64,000 nt of DNA from Anthoceros angustus (GCA_010909165.1 VJWM01000068.1:930001-994000), one strand, 5' to 3'; counted from the stretch's first letter, positions 43,617 to 55,314 are shown. Program-made: numbers and translations. The notes: generated from the letters alone by a model not told the origin.

Positions 43617-44323
43617 TGCCCACCTCCTCCCGATGTACGAAGAATCTGGGCATGCACCTCTGTCAAAGTTGCCTGCAGAACATGCTGCAGCCATTCAAGC
43701 TCGACGCAGAATTTTGACACTGGTGATTTTCGCCACAACAGGGTGTGCATCTTGTCTGCCGCCTCGATAAGTTGAACCTTTCTTTGCTGCACGTATTTCT
43801 CTTGCGCATCCTCTGGAACCAATTTAATGCAAAGCTCTGGCGACTGGAATTATGCAAATCAATCCTCATTACAACACAATTTTGCCTCAGCTTATGTGGG
43901 TGCAACAACGGACGTGCACCGTGCCTAATGCTGACGCCGCAGTAGGAAATCACACCTACTCACAAGGTTGGCGTCAGGCAACAAGGACAACACGTGCAAG
44001 CGCTCCAGCAAGCCGCGTAAAAATCCGATGACAAGGATGCGCCCAAATCCATAGTGAGGAGGAACCTCTCCCTCACAGAAATCGGAAGGGCGCTTCTCCT
44101 CAACAACTGGTGGCTCAACCAAGGGCTCTCCCTTGTGAATGGAACAGAATTTGCCAGTTCCAACAACCAGAGTTGCAGCCGTGCCAGATGCTCCAGTTTT
44201 CTCACTGACTCCCTTGACCGTCTTGCTAGACTCAATAATCTTCTTGGCTGCGTTTGCGTCCAGCGATTGACGGGCAGCCTGTGGAGTCGGTTCAACAGTG
44301 GCCGGACTCATAGTTGCAACCAC
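42278..44323 (-). pseudogene. DRC10-like gene, full-length arrangement (blocks X2+Y1)
   Basis: The only place where 5' and 3' halves are contiguous without truncation. The 5' exon 44323-43964 (MVATMSPATVEPTPQAARQS, later LDANAAKKIIESSKTVKG) is followed by an exon from 43843 (SPELCIKLVPEDAQEKYVQQ, then CVELEWLQHVLQATLTEVH), joined phase 0 across a 120-bp GT-AG intron. The remaining exons lie in block X2. The product is expected in sperm flagella as DRC10/IQCD: a coiled-coil scaffold with a C-terminal IQ motif. The last exon has a 2-base loss and another indel here, and one middle junction (near 43630-43560) could not be resolved in frame. Because block X1 lacks these exact errors, the real gene may be intact and this sequence may contain consensus errors. 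Assigned by motif order, not by a search. Confidence 0.6.
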
Positions 44324-44933
44324 GCTATCGATTCATGGTATGCAAGGTCCTGAAAAGTTACATGGCTTCACCGGCAGCTCCTATGTCTCACACTCGCACT
44401 CACTCTGCTGAAGAGCATAACCTGTGTCTCTGCCTTGGAGGTTGTCGGAGAGGAGAAACATGACGGGTGCCAGAAATTTGTACAATATACAACTTGGGAT
44501 GCATTCATCTGCACCTGGCACCTGCACCTGCACATCCACGCAACGCCAATCAAGCAGGCTTCCTTCCTACTGGCAAACACTGATTGGATTCCTTCTAAAG
44601 CAGATCACCTCATTCACCTGTGGTGTTCGCCACATGCCGCTGTTCATGACAGTGTCCAGAATTATCGCGAGGAGGAGGCGGGGCGAGAAAAGTTAGGAAA
44701 GGGAGAGATCAATGCGGATCAGTTGTAAATGAGGGCCAGAAGCTCGCCTGCACAGAGTGCGGGCATTCCACGGTATAATTGACGGTTACGCCCTTGTCCG
44801 CGGCATCCCAGCCTGCGGATGGAATTGTTCCCGATTGTTTGGAGCCAGCAATTTTGCATGACAGACGAATTGAAGGATTTCACCCCGGCAAGAACCAGAT
44901 GTACCCTAATAAAACGGTGGTGCTGAGTTTTGC
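43617..44933. repeat. Tandem block Y, first copy (DRC10-like 5' half and promoter)
   Basis: Begins TGCCCACCTCCTCCCGATGT and ends at GGTGGTGCTGAG, repeated at 45718-47029. It contains the two 5' exons and upstream sequence of the DRC10-like gene. At its right end the sequence jumps into the middle of block X. Confidence 0.9.
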
Positions 44934-45717
44934 TTCTTCAAAATTCAACTGCGTACACATGTACTTTCTTCTCGGCCTGTTCCATTCATGCAGGCTTACT
45001 AGTGATGAGGAGGGTTCCAAGAGCACCAACTAAGAATGCTGAAGACAGCACAAGGGTGCTCCAACCTTGTGAAACGACAGACACATGTTTACCTCAAGAT
45101 CAATTTTTAGCTGCTCTTTGGCCTTCTTCAGTTCTGCAATTCTAAGGTCACGCGCTCTTCTGCTGCAGTCTGCTGCTGCTATGGCCTTATCTGTCCTAAA
45201 AAATTCCGAAGCTCATCAAGTCTAAAAGTCATCAATAAAAAACTCTAAATGGAACCGATTGTCGAGTATATGGACATATGGTGATTCTTGCACTCGATGA
45301 CACACCCAGTCACTGCTGCGACCCCACTTACTTGTATCTGAAAGCTATGGCGTTGGCCTTTTTCAAATTCTTGAGCACCTGTACAGCCAGAATAGGTTGA
45401 TCAGGCGACACGCTACAGGTTGAGACGCATTTTCTGGGGGCGGTAAGAAACACATAAGGTCACGTTACCTGCCTCAGATGTTGGAGAATCTTCTTCCACT
45501 CTTTATCAAGTGCTCTTTGTGCAGCTGCCTCCACCTCCAAGAGCATGGCAATATTGACCATGTCACGCTTCAACCATAACTCATGCTCAAGACTTGCAGG
45601 CAACTTGGCCTCCTTTTCTCATCTTCTTCGTACATTCGCAACAGGACCTCAAAACTACCTGAATCTTCCACCTGATACAAACCAACCACCATAGTGCGTA
45701 GATCAGGTCACTTGCAG
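44934..45717. repeat. Partial block X, third copy
   Basis: Matches 42833-43616, i.e. X from inside the last exon to its right end. Homopolymers differ again: CCTAAAAATTCCG in the first two copies and CCTAAAAAATTCCG here (near 45200), and an inserted CCCC-containing word near 45320. Confidence 0.9.
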
Positions 45718-47029
45718 TGCCCACCTCCTCCCGATGTACGAAGAATCTGGGCATGCACCTCTGTCAAAGTTGCCTGCAGAACATGCTGCAGCCATTCAAG
45801 CTCGACGCAGAATTTTGACACTGGTGATTTTCGCCACAACAGGGTGTGCATCTTGTCTGCCGCCTCGATAAGTTGAACCTTTCTTTGCTGCACGTATTTC
45901 TCTTGCGCATCCTCTGGAACCAATTTAATGCAAAGCTCTGGCGACTGGAATTATGCAAATCAATCCTCATTACAACACAATTTTGCCTCAGCTTATGTGG
46001 GTGCAACAACGGACGTGCATACACCGAATGCTGACGCCGCAGTAGGAAATCACACCTACTCACAAGGTTGGCGTCAGGCAACAAGGACAACACGTGCAAG
46101 CGCTCCAGCAAGCCGCGTAAAAATCCGATGACAAGGATGCGCCCAAATCCATAGTGAGGAGGAACCTCTCCCTCACAGAAATCGGAAGGGCGCTTCTCCT
46201 CAACAACTGGTGGCTCAACCAAGGGCTCTCCCTTGTGAATGGAACAGAATTTGCCAGTTCCAACAACCAGAGTTGCAGCCGTGCCAGATGCTCCAGTTTT
46301 CTCACTGACTCCCTTGACCGTCTTACATCTGAAATAATCTTCTTGGCTGCGTTTGCGTCCAGCGATTGACGGGCAGCCTGTGGAGTCGGTTCAACAGTGG
46401 CCGGACTCATAGTTGCAACCACGCTATCGATTCATGGTATGCAAGGTCCTGAAAAGTTACATGGCTTCACCGGCAGCTCCTATGTCTCACACTCGCACTC
46501 ACTCTGCTGAAGAGCATAACCTGTGTCTCTGCCTTGGAGGTTGTCGGAGAGGAGAAACATGACGGGTGCCAGAAATTTGTACAATATACAACTTGGGATG
46601 CATTCATCTGCACCTGGCACCTGCACCTGCACATCCACGCAACGCCAATCAAGCAGGCTTCCTTCCTACTGGCAAACACTGATTGGATTCCTTCTAAAGC
46701 AGATCACCTCATTCACCTGTGGTGTTCGCCACATGCCGCTGTTCATGACAGTGTCCAGAATTATCGCGAGGAGGAGGCGGGGCGAGAAAAGTTAGGAAAG
46801 GGAGAGATCAATGCGGATCAGTTGTAAATGAGGGCCAGAAGCTCGCCTGCACAGAGTGCGGGCATTCCACGGTATAATTGACGGTTACGCCCCTTGTCCG
46901 CGGCATCCCAGCCTGCGGATGGAATTGTTCCCGATTGTTTGGAGCCAGCAATTTGCATGACAGACGAATTGAAGGGATTTCACCCCGGCAAGAACCCAGA
47001 TGTACCCTAATAAAACGGTGGTGCTGAGG
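45718..47029. repeat. Tandem block Y, second copy
   Basis: Second copy of the 5' half of the DRC10-like gene (exons at about 46422-46065 and 45943-45730, minus strand). In the first exon the stretch GACTCAATAATC of copy 1 reads CATCTGAAATAATC here, breaking the frame near 46330. After 47029 the sequence is unique, so this copy borders the true upstream flank. Confidence 0.88.
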
Positions 47030-47388
47030 GAACAGCACCTTTCTCTGTAGGATGCCCACTCTGCGTCCAATGAGGATGCATCTCGGCCAATTCCCACGAG
47101 AATTTCTTGCTTGAGACAATTCTTCTGGCAATAGTCGTTTCTGCGAGCTCTTGCTGCACAGGCAGCTCTTTCCGGACCAGACATTTGGTAACAGGTAACA
47201 TAAGTCTCGTCCCCGAAGCTGGACTTTGGGCTGCTTGAAAATAGATAGGCTCTGTCTCCCTTTGCTACGCCATGCGACCCATGCATTTTTGAATCGAACA
47301 TGGCCCTGTTGCTAGTCATCCTGGCAATTCTCTCAGCGATGTTGAGATTTTGCCCAATGGAATGTTGACACTGTACGCATGCTCGCAA
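46885..47388 (-). other. Unassigned open frames upstream of the DRC10-like gene
   Basis: Two minus-strand frames look partly coding: 47388-46885 (167 codons, with CYQMSGPERAACAARARRND) and, in another frame, 47201-47007 (LVRKELPVQQELAETTIARR). Only one can be real, or each may be an exon piece. I recognise no family and could not build a spliced model. The left part overlaps block Y, the right part is unique. Confidence 0.25.
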
Positions 47389-47824
47389 CCAGTTGCAAGA
47401 TTGGCCTGCCCATAGCAGAGACGGGCGATGGCAACAAGAACATGGCTTCCTTTACCCTACTTGGTGAATAACATGTATCACATCCCCCGGACAATGTTGT
47501 CTGCTGACTCGTGCCTTGGTCGTGCGAAATGCCGATCAACCAGCAGGGGGTTGGAAGCGACCAAAGAAGAGGAGGGGAAGAATTCAAAGGCCCGTGTTAT
47601 CTCTCACACCACAGTAAAACCATCAAGACGAATTAGGATTGATTGATTTCGCGCTTTAAAAAGAAAAAAGCAGGATTGATTGGAAACACATTCCTCACGA
47701 TTACACCACTTGTGCCGACGCCAGGCCTTCTCCGGGCTCCATGCTGGAACGGAGCTAGGTTGGCAAGGGCACGTCGGGGCCATTATCCCTGGCAGCCAGG
47801 GAGTGGGATCCGCGGCTTTCGAAC

Positions 47825-49499
47825 ATGCAGCTGTGTAACGCACTGTGTTGCACAGCCATGTTATGGCTCTCTGCTGTAGTGGTGGGCATGGCCTCATCGG
47901 ATTCCCTGCTTCCCCTCCGCTTCAATGAGCAGGGCCAGTTCAAGATTCTTCAGGTCTGCACCTCCTTTGGTGTTGTGGGGGATCAAATTGTTCAATTTGC
48001 AGGTGTCGACACCTTGCTGGGGTCTTGAGCTGCTGCAATAACTTGTGCTTCTGAGGGTGAGTGTGTTTGTGTGCCTAGGCACTCACACCGTTTGTTGCAC
48101 AATTCAGATTGCAGATATGCATTATGCCAACGGACGGAAGACTGAATGCAAGGACTTGCTTGATTGGCAAATGAGCTTCTGTTCAGACCTCAACACCACA
48201 GCTTTTGTTACCCGACTCATAGCGAAGGAGAAACCAGATCTGGTTGTGTTCACAGGTACTTCGGAGACTTGGAGGTTGAGAGAAATAGGCCTTGTGTTTG
48301 GTGCTGGTTCGTTGAGTGACTTGACCTCTGTGACTCTGACCTTGGGGATGGCTAGGTGACAATATTGATGGCAGTGCTGTGGATGCTGCACAGTCCATGG
48401 ATGAAGCCTTCGCTCCTGTGATAGCTGCGAAAATTCCCTGGGCTGCAGTATTGGGGAACCATGATGACGAGGCTAACCTTGCCCGACCTGATCTCATGTC
48501 CCATATCTCTGGCATGGAGTTCTCACTCGCCAGGGCTTTTCCACAGTCTCTAGATGGTGGAAGTGGTGGGGATGCCAGCTACTTGGATATTGCTGGTGTT
48601 GGGAATTACAATCTTGAAGTCTTTGGCACTCTGGGCTCAACTACAGCAAATACAAGTCTGCTCAACCTTTTTTTCCTGGACAGTGGTGCTTACTCTAAAG
48701 TGCCTGGGGTAGACGGCTATGACTGGATACGTGCTAGCCAGCAAGTCTGGTTTGAGAAGCTCTCGAAACAGGTCTCCTTGCTCAGCTCCTCTCATGTTCA
48801 TCTTGTGTGATGGTTGTAGATGAAATCTTCTGTGACCTGCTGCATGCCACTTTAACCAGTTGCTGTTGCTAAATCACGCAGCTTCCAAGTACGGCTCCGG
48901 GATTAGCCTACTTCCATATCCCTGTTCCTGAGTATGATGACGTTGTTCACATCTCAAGCATCACTGGCCAACATCAGGAGACCGTAAGCTCAGCCTCCAT
49001 CAACTCCGGTTTCTTCGCATCCATGCTGGACGCAGGTTATGTTCAGGCAGCGTTTGTGGGGCATGATCACGTGAACGATTACTGCGGGGATCTCTTGGGA
49101 ATCCAACTATGCTATGCTGGGGGCACGGGCTACCATGGTTATGGCAAGGCTGGATGGGCCCGCCGCGCAAGAGTGGTGGTTGCCTCACTGGGCATTGGGG
49201 CTAATGCAGGTCAAGTGCAGTTGATTTCAAGCTGGAAGGATTTGGATGACCAGAGGATGAGCCAGCTCCATGTGCAGGTCTTGTGGGACAGGCAAACAAG
49301 CAGACCGAGCACCAGGGGACCTTTCTCCATGTGGCGTAGGTTCTCAGGATGCTCGACAGAGGCGCTTATTGCAGTTTCGGTGGCGGTTGGGATACCCATG
49401 TTACTGGCAACCCTCACAGCGGCCTGTTTGTGGGACAAGTATCGTCGCCTCAAAGCTGGGTATACTCAGGTCTCAGAGCCCTCGAGCCAGAAGGCATGA
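47825..49499 (+). CDS. Purple acid phosphatase-like metallophosphoesterase (PAP28/29 type)
   Basis: Four exons, 47825-47953, 48108-48255, 48356-48771 and 48882-49499, join in frame (GT-AG) to 436 residues. An N-terminal signal peptide (LWLSAVVVGMASSDS region) is followed by the calcineurin-like fold: IADMHY (first metal Asp), FTGDNIDG (bridging Asp), GNHDDE (catalytic His pair) and GHDHVND (last metal ligands). The family in plants is the short group often annotated as probable inactive purple acid phosphatase 28/29/14. The listed metal-binding motifs are all present here, so activity is not excluded. The C-terminus carries a hydrophobic helix (LIAVSVAVGIPMLLATLTAA) followed by a basic KYRRLK, predicting a type I membrane protein. 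Start is the first ATG before the signal sequence. Introns are 100-154 bp. The gene is complete. Confidence 0.9.
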
Positions 49500-49808
49500 A
49501 GGTCTGACATTACAATGAGGAACTGTGCTTCGTCATCACTCAGTCCGCTTCTCATTCACCTGTTCTCATCACGACGCCTAAGCACTAAACAGGGATCAGG
49601 CAAGCGAAAATGTACATGCCCTCTGTCTCTAGCCATGGGTCCTCCTTACCTCAACAGTGTACATACCGTGTGTCGGGCTGAGATTGAACAGATACGTGCC
49701 TGAGCACGTGGTGACAATTCATTACACCCGTGGACACTAGGGACCTACTTTCATTTAAATTGTTTCTACCTGAATCCCTTCCACCTTTGGTACAAAAGAA
49801 AACAAGCC
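49500..49808. other. Convergent intergenic region
   Basis: Lies between the ends of the PAP gene (plus) and the CGL160-like gene (minus). No further feature seen. Confidence 0.5.
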
Positions 49809-51570
49809 TCATTTTGGACTCGGATTACTCTTCTCAAAGATGACAACCAGATCTTTGTTGTCACGGTAAGCCTGTAACAGAGCTGCAGCTTTATAAGCCA
49901 GAAATCCGAGCGTCAAGGGTGTAAGCTGCACGAGACAACCCAAGTGGAGTTGGTCACGGTCACAGTTTTTGTAACATCTAAAACGTGTGATCTAACAAGA
50001 ATATACTTACTTGAAGGTGGGGATAGTCTGGAGGCAGACGATCTGATACAGCGGCCAGCGCAAAAAGTGCTGCTAGTATACACAGGCGAGGAGACCCTTG
50101 AGAAACTATCCGCAGTCCCTCTATCCATTTCCGAAAAGAGTCTTCAACGTCACTAGACCTTATCCCAATCCTACATAGTTCCACAAGAGTGAGGCATGGG
50201 AACAGGTCTCAATTGATCTTCTTCCGAGATAGAGACAAGAGAGTCCCAACCTCAAGAAGGCAACACAAAATCACCTCAGTACCTTTTGGCTCTGCGCTTT
50301 CTGAACACGTCTGCCACACCATCCTCTGTTACGTTGTCGACATGTTTGTAGAGAAGTTGCAGATAAAACCAGCTGGCCAGAGAAAGAAAGGGTTAGACCT
50401 TGCCTTCTCCCATACAGTACACATAACGCAGCCTAAACCTCTTGTGACACGACCCGGTCAGGGCAGGGAGAGGACGTCACCGGGTCACAGTCTTACCTTC
50501 CCGATGCTCCAAGAGCGTAGCTTAAAGCTGCCTATCACAGCAAATCAAACCATTATTGAAATCCAGGCTAGAACGATCAAGCCATCGACAGAGATACTTC
50601 CATCAGGGTGTTAATAGAGACTAGATTCTAACCTCAGGCGATAGAACCAGAAGACAATAGAGATCACAGACCGATGCAACGGCCACCGTCATCACAGACA
50701 GCTCCCGCTTCAACTGCCACATCAGTCACAAGCAAGTGAGCAAGGTGGCCTGCGCGGATATCAACTTGGACGTACAGGCAGAGTCATGACTTACGGCTTC
50801 ATATTCTAGCATACTCTGTCTTCTTCTATCATCCCTGGCTCTTTCTCGTTCCTGCACTGAGCAGGAACACCTTCAGAAACCCGGTGGCACAAATGGCTTG
50901 TGCGACATGATGGTGACATTGGTGGACTGAATGCCCTGAAAGCAAAAAAATGATCCAAAACCCACCTCCTCAAGGCGGGCGGAGTTGGTAGGTGCATCCT
51001 CTACACCCAGGCTCCAGCTCCTGGCTTGGCTCAATTTTAAAAACCCAGGATTATAGTCCGCTTCTTCCTCTTCTCGAATCTGAGCAGGTCACTTGAAAAA
51101 GCCAAGACACGAAGCCGTGAGCCACAGATTCTCACCAAAGCTTCACCAAACAGATGAGGCAGTACATCTCCAGTACGCGCACTTCCAAGATGATACCTTC
51201 TGAATCCGAGAGAGCTTTTCCTGCACTTCCCTCCGCTTCACATCATCAACCTGCTCTACTTCCTTTCTCCACAACAGATCACTCGCTCTGGACACCAGGT
51301 CACTCTCCGCCTGCCGCCTTTTGAGAAACGATTCAAAGAACTCCTGGGCAGTCACGCCATTGTCTGCGGAAAGAATCCATCAGCAGGAGGTGCAAGACCC
51401 AGTAACTCCAGCTCAGAGCAAGCCCTTCCGCACCCACCATTGGAAGGCTGCCTATAGACCGACACAACGGTGAACGCTCCCCTCGGTGCCCTGCACCTCC
51501 TCCTCTCATTTAGCCTGATCCCACTTGCCTCCGCGTACGAACATGAGCTCGGGAGTGCGACCACCGCCAT
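49809..51570 (-). CDS. AtpI/CGL160-like thylakoid protein, eight exons
   Basis: Minus-strand exons 51570-51438, 51363-51197, 51079-50966, 50713-50633, 50531-50497, 50372-50283, 50170-50011 and 49925-49809 join in frame with GT-AG introns throughout to 298 residues. The protein has an N-terminal transit-peptide-like region (MAVVALPSSCSYAEAS), a charged soluble middle (AQEFFESFLKRRQAESDL, EEEEADYNPGFLKLSQARSW) and a C-terminal membrane part: LSVMTVAVASVCDLYCLLVL, SPEAALSYALGASGSWFYLQ, LCILAALFALAAVSDRL and LTPLTLGFLAYKAAALLQAY. The spacing (two helices around SPEAALS, a loop with VDNVTEDG, two more helices) fits the AtpI/Unc1-type domain of CGL160, a green-lineage factor that helps build the chloroplast ATP synthase membrane ring. 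The assignment is from pattern similarity and needs a database check. Start is the first ATG; the divergent neighbour begins 175 bp away. The gene is missed by single-frame views because its exons are only 35-167 bases. Confidence 0.75.
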
Positions 51571-51745
51571 TGCTGCTACAGCAACGATACTGGTCTGACG
51601 TCCTATCCCCTTATAAATACAGCACTAAATTCCATCCTTCCGACCTATTCACGGATTAAGGCCAGAAGGAAGAATCACCCAGCCGCTCCAAGACGCAACC
51701 GAGACGATCGCCTCGCCTCCGCTGCGCCATCGCAGCCGTGCAGGC
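51571..51745. promoter_or_regulatory. Bidirectional promoter region
   Basis: Only 175 bp separate the divergent start codons of the CGL160-like gene (51570, minus) and the unknown gene (51746, plus). TATAAATA at 51612-51619 is oriented for the plus gene; no equally clear box faces the other way. Confidence 0.5.
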
Positions 51746-52717
51746 ATGGGGTTGGAGATACCGGGGCTCACAGCAGACGTCGCGGCTGCAAGCCAGCTGA
51801 ACGATGTGTTGGACGGCTGCGACCGAAACTCCTTGCTGCGCATTGTCAAGAGTCTCATCCAGCAAAATCCGCGCCTGCAGCGAGAATCTCAAGACCTGCT
51901 GCGCACGGACTACCGGCCTGCCGACCCGGAGGAATGCCTCGTCGACTGCAAGCTGCTCGGCACGGAGTGGCAGGGATTGAGCTGGGACTCGGTCATGGTG
52001 GGGAGAGGCGCGGCCCGGCGCCGGGCCGAGGCGTTCCTGGCATTGGACATGCCTCTGCAGGCCGCCGACCTGTACGTGTGCCTCTTCCTCAAAGTGGCAA
52101 CGTGGGTTCGGAAGGACGAAGCCTACGGCGCTGATGCGGATGAGGTTCTCAGGGATTGGGAGGACAATCTGCTGGCCGCGCTGCTCAAGCTCGGAGCAGA
52201 CGTTCCACAGGAGAAGCTTGAGCAGTGGCAGATGGCCATGGCCTGGGTGTCCAAACACTGTGCATTCTTTAAGCCGGGGGAGGCCGTCCGGCATCTCCTG
52301 GCCGGCGGAAGGGCTGATGAGCTCAGTCAGGAAAGCTCCGGGTCCAGGATCAGGCAACGCGTGCCGTGAAAGCAGGCTGGATGATCGAAGCTCGTCCATC
52401 GTAGGCCGGTTTAGGGCTAGTGTCTCCGTTGCCTTGTTCCTTTCTCGTTGGGCCTGAGGTCTTGCTTTCTTGCGTAGAAGCCTCTCAGGCGTTGCTGGCA
52501 TGCTTCATTTCTTCCCAGACAGGGAAAGAAAACTGGATCTGCACCGGACGCTTCTTGGAAAGCTGTTTGCCGGCAGCTCAAGTTCGGCTTCTTCTGGACG
52601 CACTTCGGCTCCATCGCTGCTTTCCGGATGCATGGAAATCATCCAACAGCTGTGGATCTTGCATTTGCGGACTGGGACTTGGTAGCTTCTCTAGGTGATG
52701 TTGCCGCCGGGTTTTAG
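51746..52717 (+). CDS. Unknown protein, two-exon gene
   Basis: Exon 1 51746-52365 and exon 2 52519-52717 join with phase 2 across a 153-bp intron (donor GTGAAA, acceptor CTTCCCAG) to 272 residues. Without splicing, exon 1 stops almost at once (52367-52369) and the well-formed downstream frame (KAVCRQLKFGFFWTHFGS, AVDLAFADWDLVASLGD) would be orphaned, so the spliced model is preferred. Features: helical N-terminus (DVLDGCDRNSLLRIVKSLIQ), a DPEECLVDCKLLGTEW segment, a patch rich in leucine (ALDMPLQAADLYVCLFLKVA), and several Trp. No signal peptide, clear membrane helix or catalytic motif seen. I do not recognise the family. It sits between plastid and sterol genes and shares a promoter region with the CGL160-like gene, which does not by itself indicate function. 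Confidence 0.6.
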
Positions 52718-52897
52718 GGCTGCGGTTTTAATTCGAAAACTCCACACATGTTCACGATCACGAACGCTGATGTAGAGACGTGTGAGAGTTCTGACCAGCC
52801 AACTGGCGTAATGTTGTGTATGTAAATGAGGTTCCCATCACATTTTCCTGTGATGTCATACCCGTCTGTCTGACGGAGCAGACGCGGGACCCGGGAT

Positions 52898-55314
52898 ATG
52901 GCTTTGTCTGTTCCCCTCGCGGTGTGGAGCGTCTCCTGGATTTCGGCTTCGCTGCTGCTCGGGGCTTTGCTGGCCTTGGTCCTGCTGCGCGCGCGGCGGT
53001 TTAAGGGGAGGGAGGCGTCGCTTCCGGCGACGGGCAGCAGGGATGTCCAGAATCCGGATGTAGGAGGGAAGGCAGGGCTGGATGCCATCATCGTAGGTGC
53101 TGGAGTTGCGGGAGCTGCGTTGGCTAACACGCTTGGCAAGGTATTGGATCCGGAACGGGCCTCTGATGGGGTTTTCTGGCACTTGGATTTGTTGATATTT
53201 TACGGCCGCGGGTGGAACGCATGATTTGTAGGGATTGTATAGCTGCGGTTTAGTCGTGGCTGCGGGGGTGGATCTGAGGTTTAGGTTGGGGATGTGAGGT
53301 CGCTTGCGGTACTCGGTGGGAGAGCCTTGTTTGCATGTTGTATGCATGTATGATTTAGCTTGAGTGGGCGTGGCCTTGTAGGATGGGAGGAGAGTTCTCG
53401 TTATTGAACGGGATCTGTCTGAACCAGATCGCATCGTTGGAGAGCTTCTTCAGCCAGGAGGGTACCTGAAGCTTGTAGAGTTAGGTCTGCAAGGTATGTA
53501 TGTTCTGCGATGTGGAAGTGGTTGCTGCGCCCGGTCACGAGTAGCTGACTGCTGTATTCCAACATTTTTCTCAGACTGCCTTGAAGGGATTGAGGCGCAG
53601 AGAGTTCTTGGCTATGCATTGTTCAAGCAGGGGAGGGATGCAAAGGTTGGATATCCTCTGGATGGTTACAGTGCTGATCTTGCGGGTCGTAGTTTTCACA
53701 ATGGCCGATTCATTCAAAAAATGCGGGAGAAGGCTGCCGCTTTGCCAACGTACGTCAGCTTTGGTTTGCAAAAGTTCATGCCGATGGCACAGAACCATCA
53801 TGCCTTCACATGTCCCTGGTTCCTGACGCTCAAGGATCCGTGTCGTACAGGGTGCAGCTCAAACAGGGAACTGCATTATCTCTCATTGAGGAAGACTCTG
53901 TTGTTAAGGGAATTCGGTACAGAACTGCAGCAGGAGAAGAGGAGGCGTATGCTGCCCTTACCTTTGTTTGTGATGGCTGCTTTTCAAATCTCCGACGGAA
54001 GTTGTGTTCCCCAAAGGTAGAGGCCTGTGCGAGGGCTGGTAAACTGTTGCTGTTTCTCGTGTTGGAAGCTGCGCTGGTCCAGAATTAACATGGCCGTTTC
54101 CACAACAGGTTGATGTCCCCTCATCCTTTGTGGGGCTGGTGCTGGAAAATTGCGAACTCCCTTATGCAAATCATGGCCATGTTGTTCTTGCTGATCCGTC
54201 CCCGATACTCTTCTATCCTATCAGTAACACGGAGATCCGGTGTCTGGTAGATGTTCCAGGGCAGAAGGTGCCATCAATTGCCACTGGAGAAATGGCTAAT
54301 CACCTGAAGACCGTTGTGGCTCCACAGGTATGCATTGCCAGCAATGCCACTGTGCTCGGTTTCACTTTAAGGGAATCCGGTGCGGGTAGGGGCCATTGAT
54401 ATGTTGAGTGCAGAAGGGCTGACACTTTCTTTGTGCAGCTTCCGAAGCAGCTGCAGGACTCGTTTGTTGCCGCAGTGGAGAGCGGGAATATACGTACCAT
54501 GCCAAACAAGAGCATGCCTGCCCTTCCGATACCCCGACCTGGAGCCCTCCTAATGGGGGATGCCTTTAACATGCGACATCCACTGACGGGAGGGGGAATG
54601 ACAGTGGCTCTCTCGGACATCGTCTTGCTGCGGGATATGTTAAGGCCCTTAAAAGACTTCCAGGATGCACCTGCTCTTTGCGAGTATGTCCAAGCGTTTT
54701 ACACCAGACGCAAGGTACTCTTTGTACCATGTCATCTCGTTTGTCTGCATGATCCTGTTGTCTGTCGAGTGCATTATGTTCTAAAGGTGGACAGCTGGAT
54801 CTTTACTGCTGTGTATGCCCATGTTGCAGCCCGTGGCATCAACTATCAACACACTAGCAGGTGCCCTTTACAAGGTCTTTTGCGACTCTCCAGATCAAGC
54901 AATGAAAGTGATGCGACAGGCTTGTTTTGACTACTTGTCCTTGGGGGGCGTGTTCTCAAGCGGCCCAGTTGCACTATTATCAGGGCTGAATCCTCGGCCC
55001 TTGAGCCTGGTTCTTCACTTCTTCGCAGTTGCAGTATACGGTGTGGGACGCCTACTTTTGCCTTTTCCATCTCCCAAACGGATTTGGATTGGGGTTCGAC
55101 TGATCCAAGTAAGCTTTCAATCGACGCGCCAGTTTCAATGCTTTTTTTGGCCTATACCTTTACTTATGGACGGTTAATGCAGGGGGCATCGAACATCATC
55201 TTTCCCATCATCAAGGCCGAAGGTGTGAGGAAAATGTTTTTCCCGTACATGGTGCCATCCTACTACAGGTCGCCCCCGGTCAACCCTCCCGATCAACAAG
55301 AGGTCGATCAGTAA
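52898..55314 (+). CDS. Squalene epoxidase (squalene monooxygenase)
   Basis: Eight exons, 52898-53140, 53382-53493, 53575-53749, 53851-54016, 54109-54327, 54439-54714, 54830-55108 and 55183-55314, join perfectly in frame to 533 residues, normal for the plant enzyme. It converts squalene to 2,3-oxidosqualene with FAD, O2 and NADPH, the first oxygenation step in sterol and triterpenoid synthesis, on the ER. An N-terminal membrane helix (WISASLLLGALLALVLL) is followed by the FAD-binding GxGxxG motif (IIVGAGVAGAALANTLGK), VIERDLSEPDRIVGELLQPG, SFHNGRFIQKMRE, FVCDGCFSNLRRKL, the second FAD motif GDAFNMRHPLTGGGM, and a hydrophobic C-terminal membrane-associated region (PLSLVLHFFAVAVYGVG). No residue or exon is missing. 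Introns are 74-241 bp. Only 180 bp separate it from the unknown gene upstream. Confidence 0.96.

Noticed and set aside
51656-52501. 281-codon minus-strand frame
   Set aside because: Antisense to the two-exon plus gene at 51746-52717; GC-rich third positions create the shadow, and only the plus strand gives coherent exon joining.
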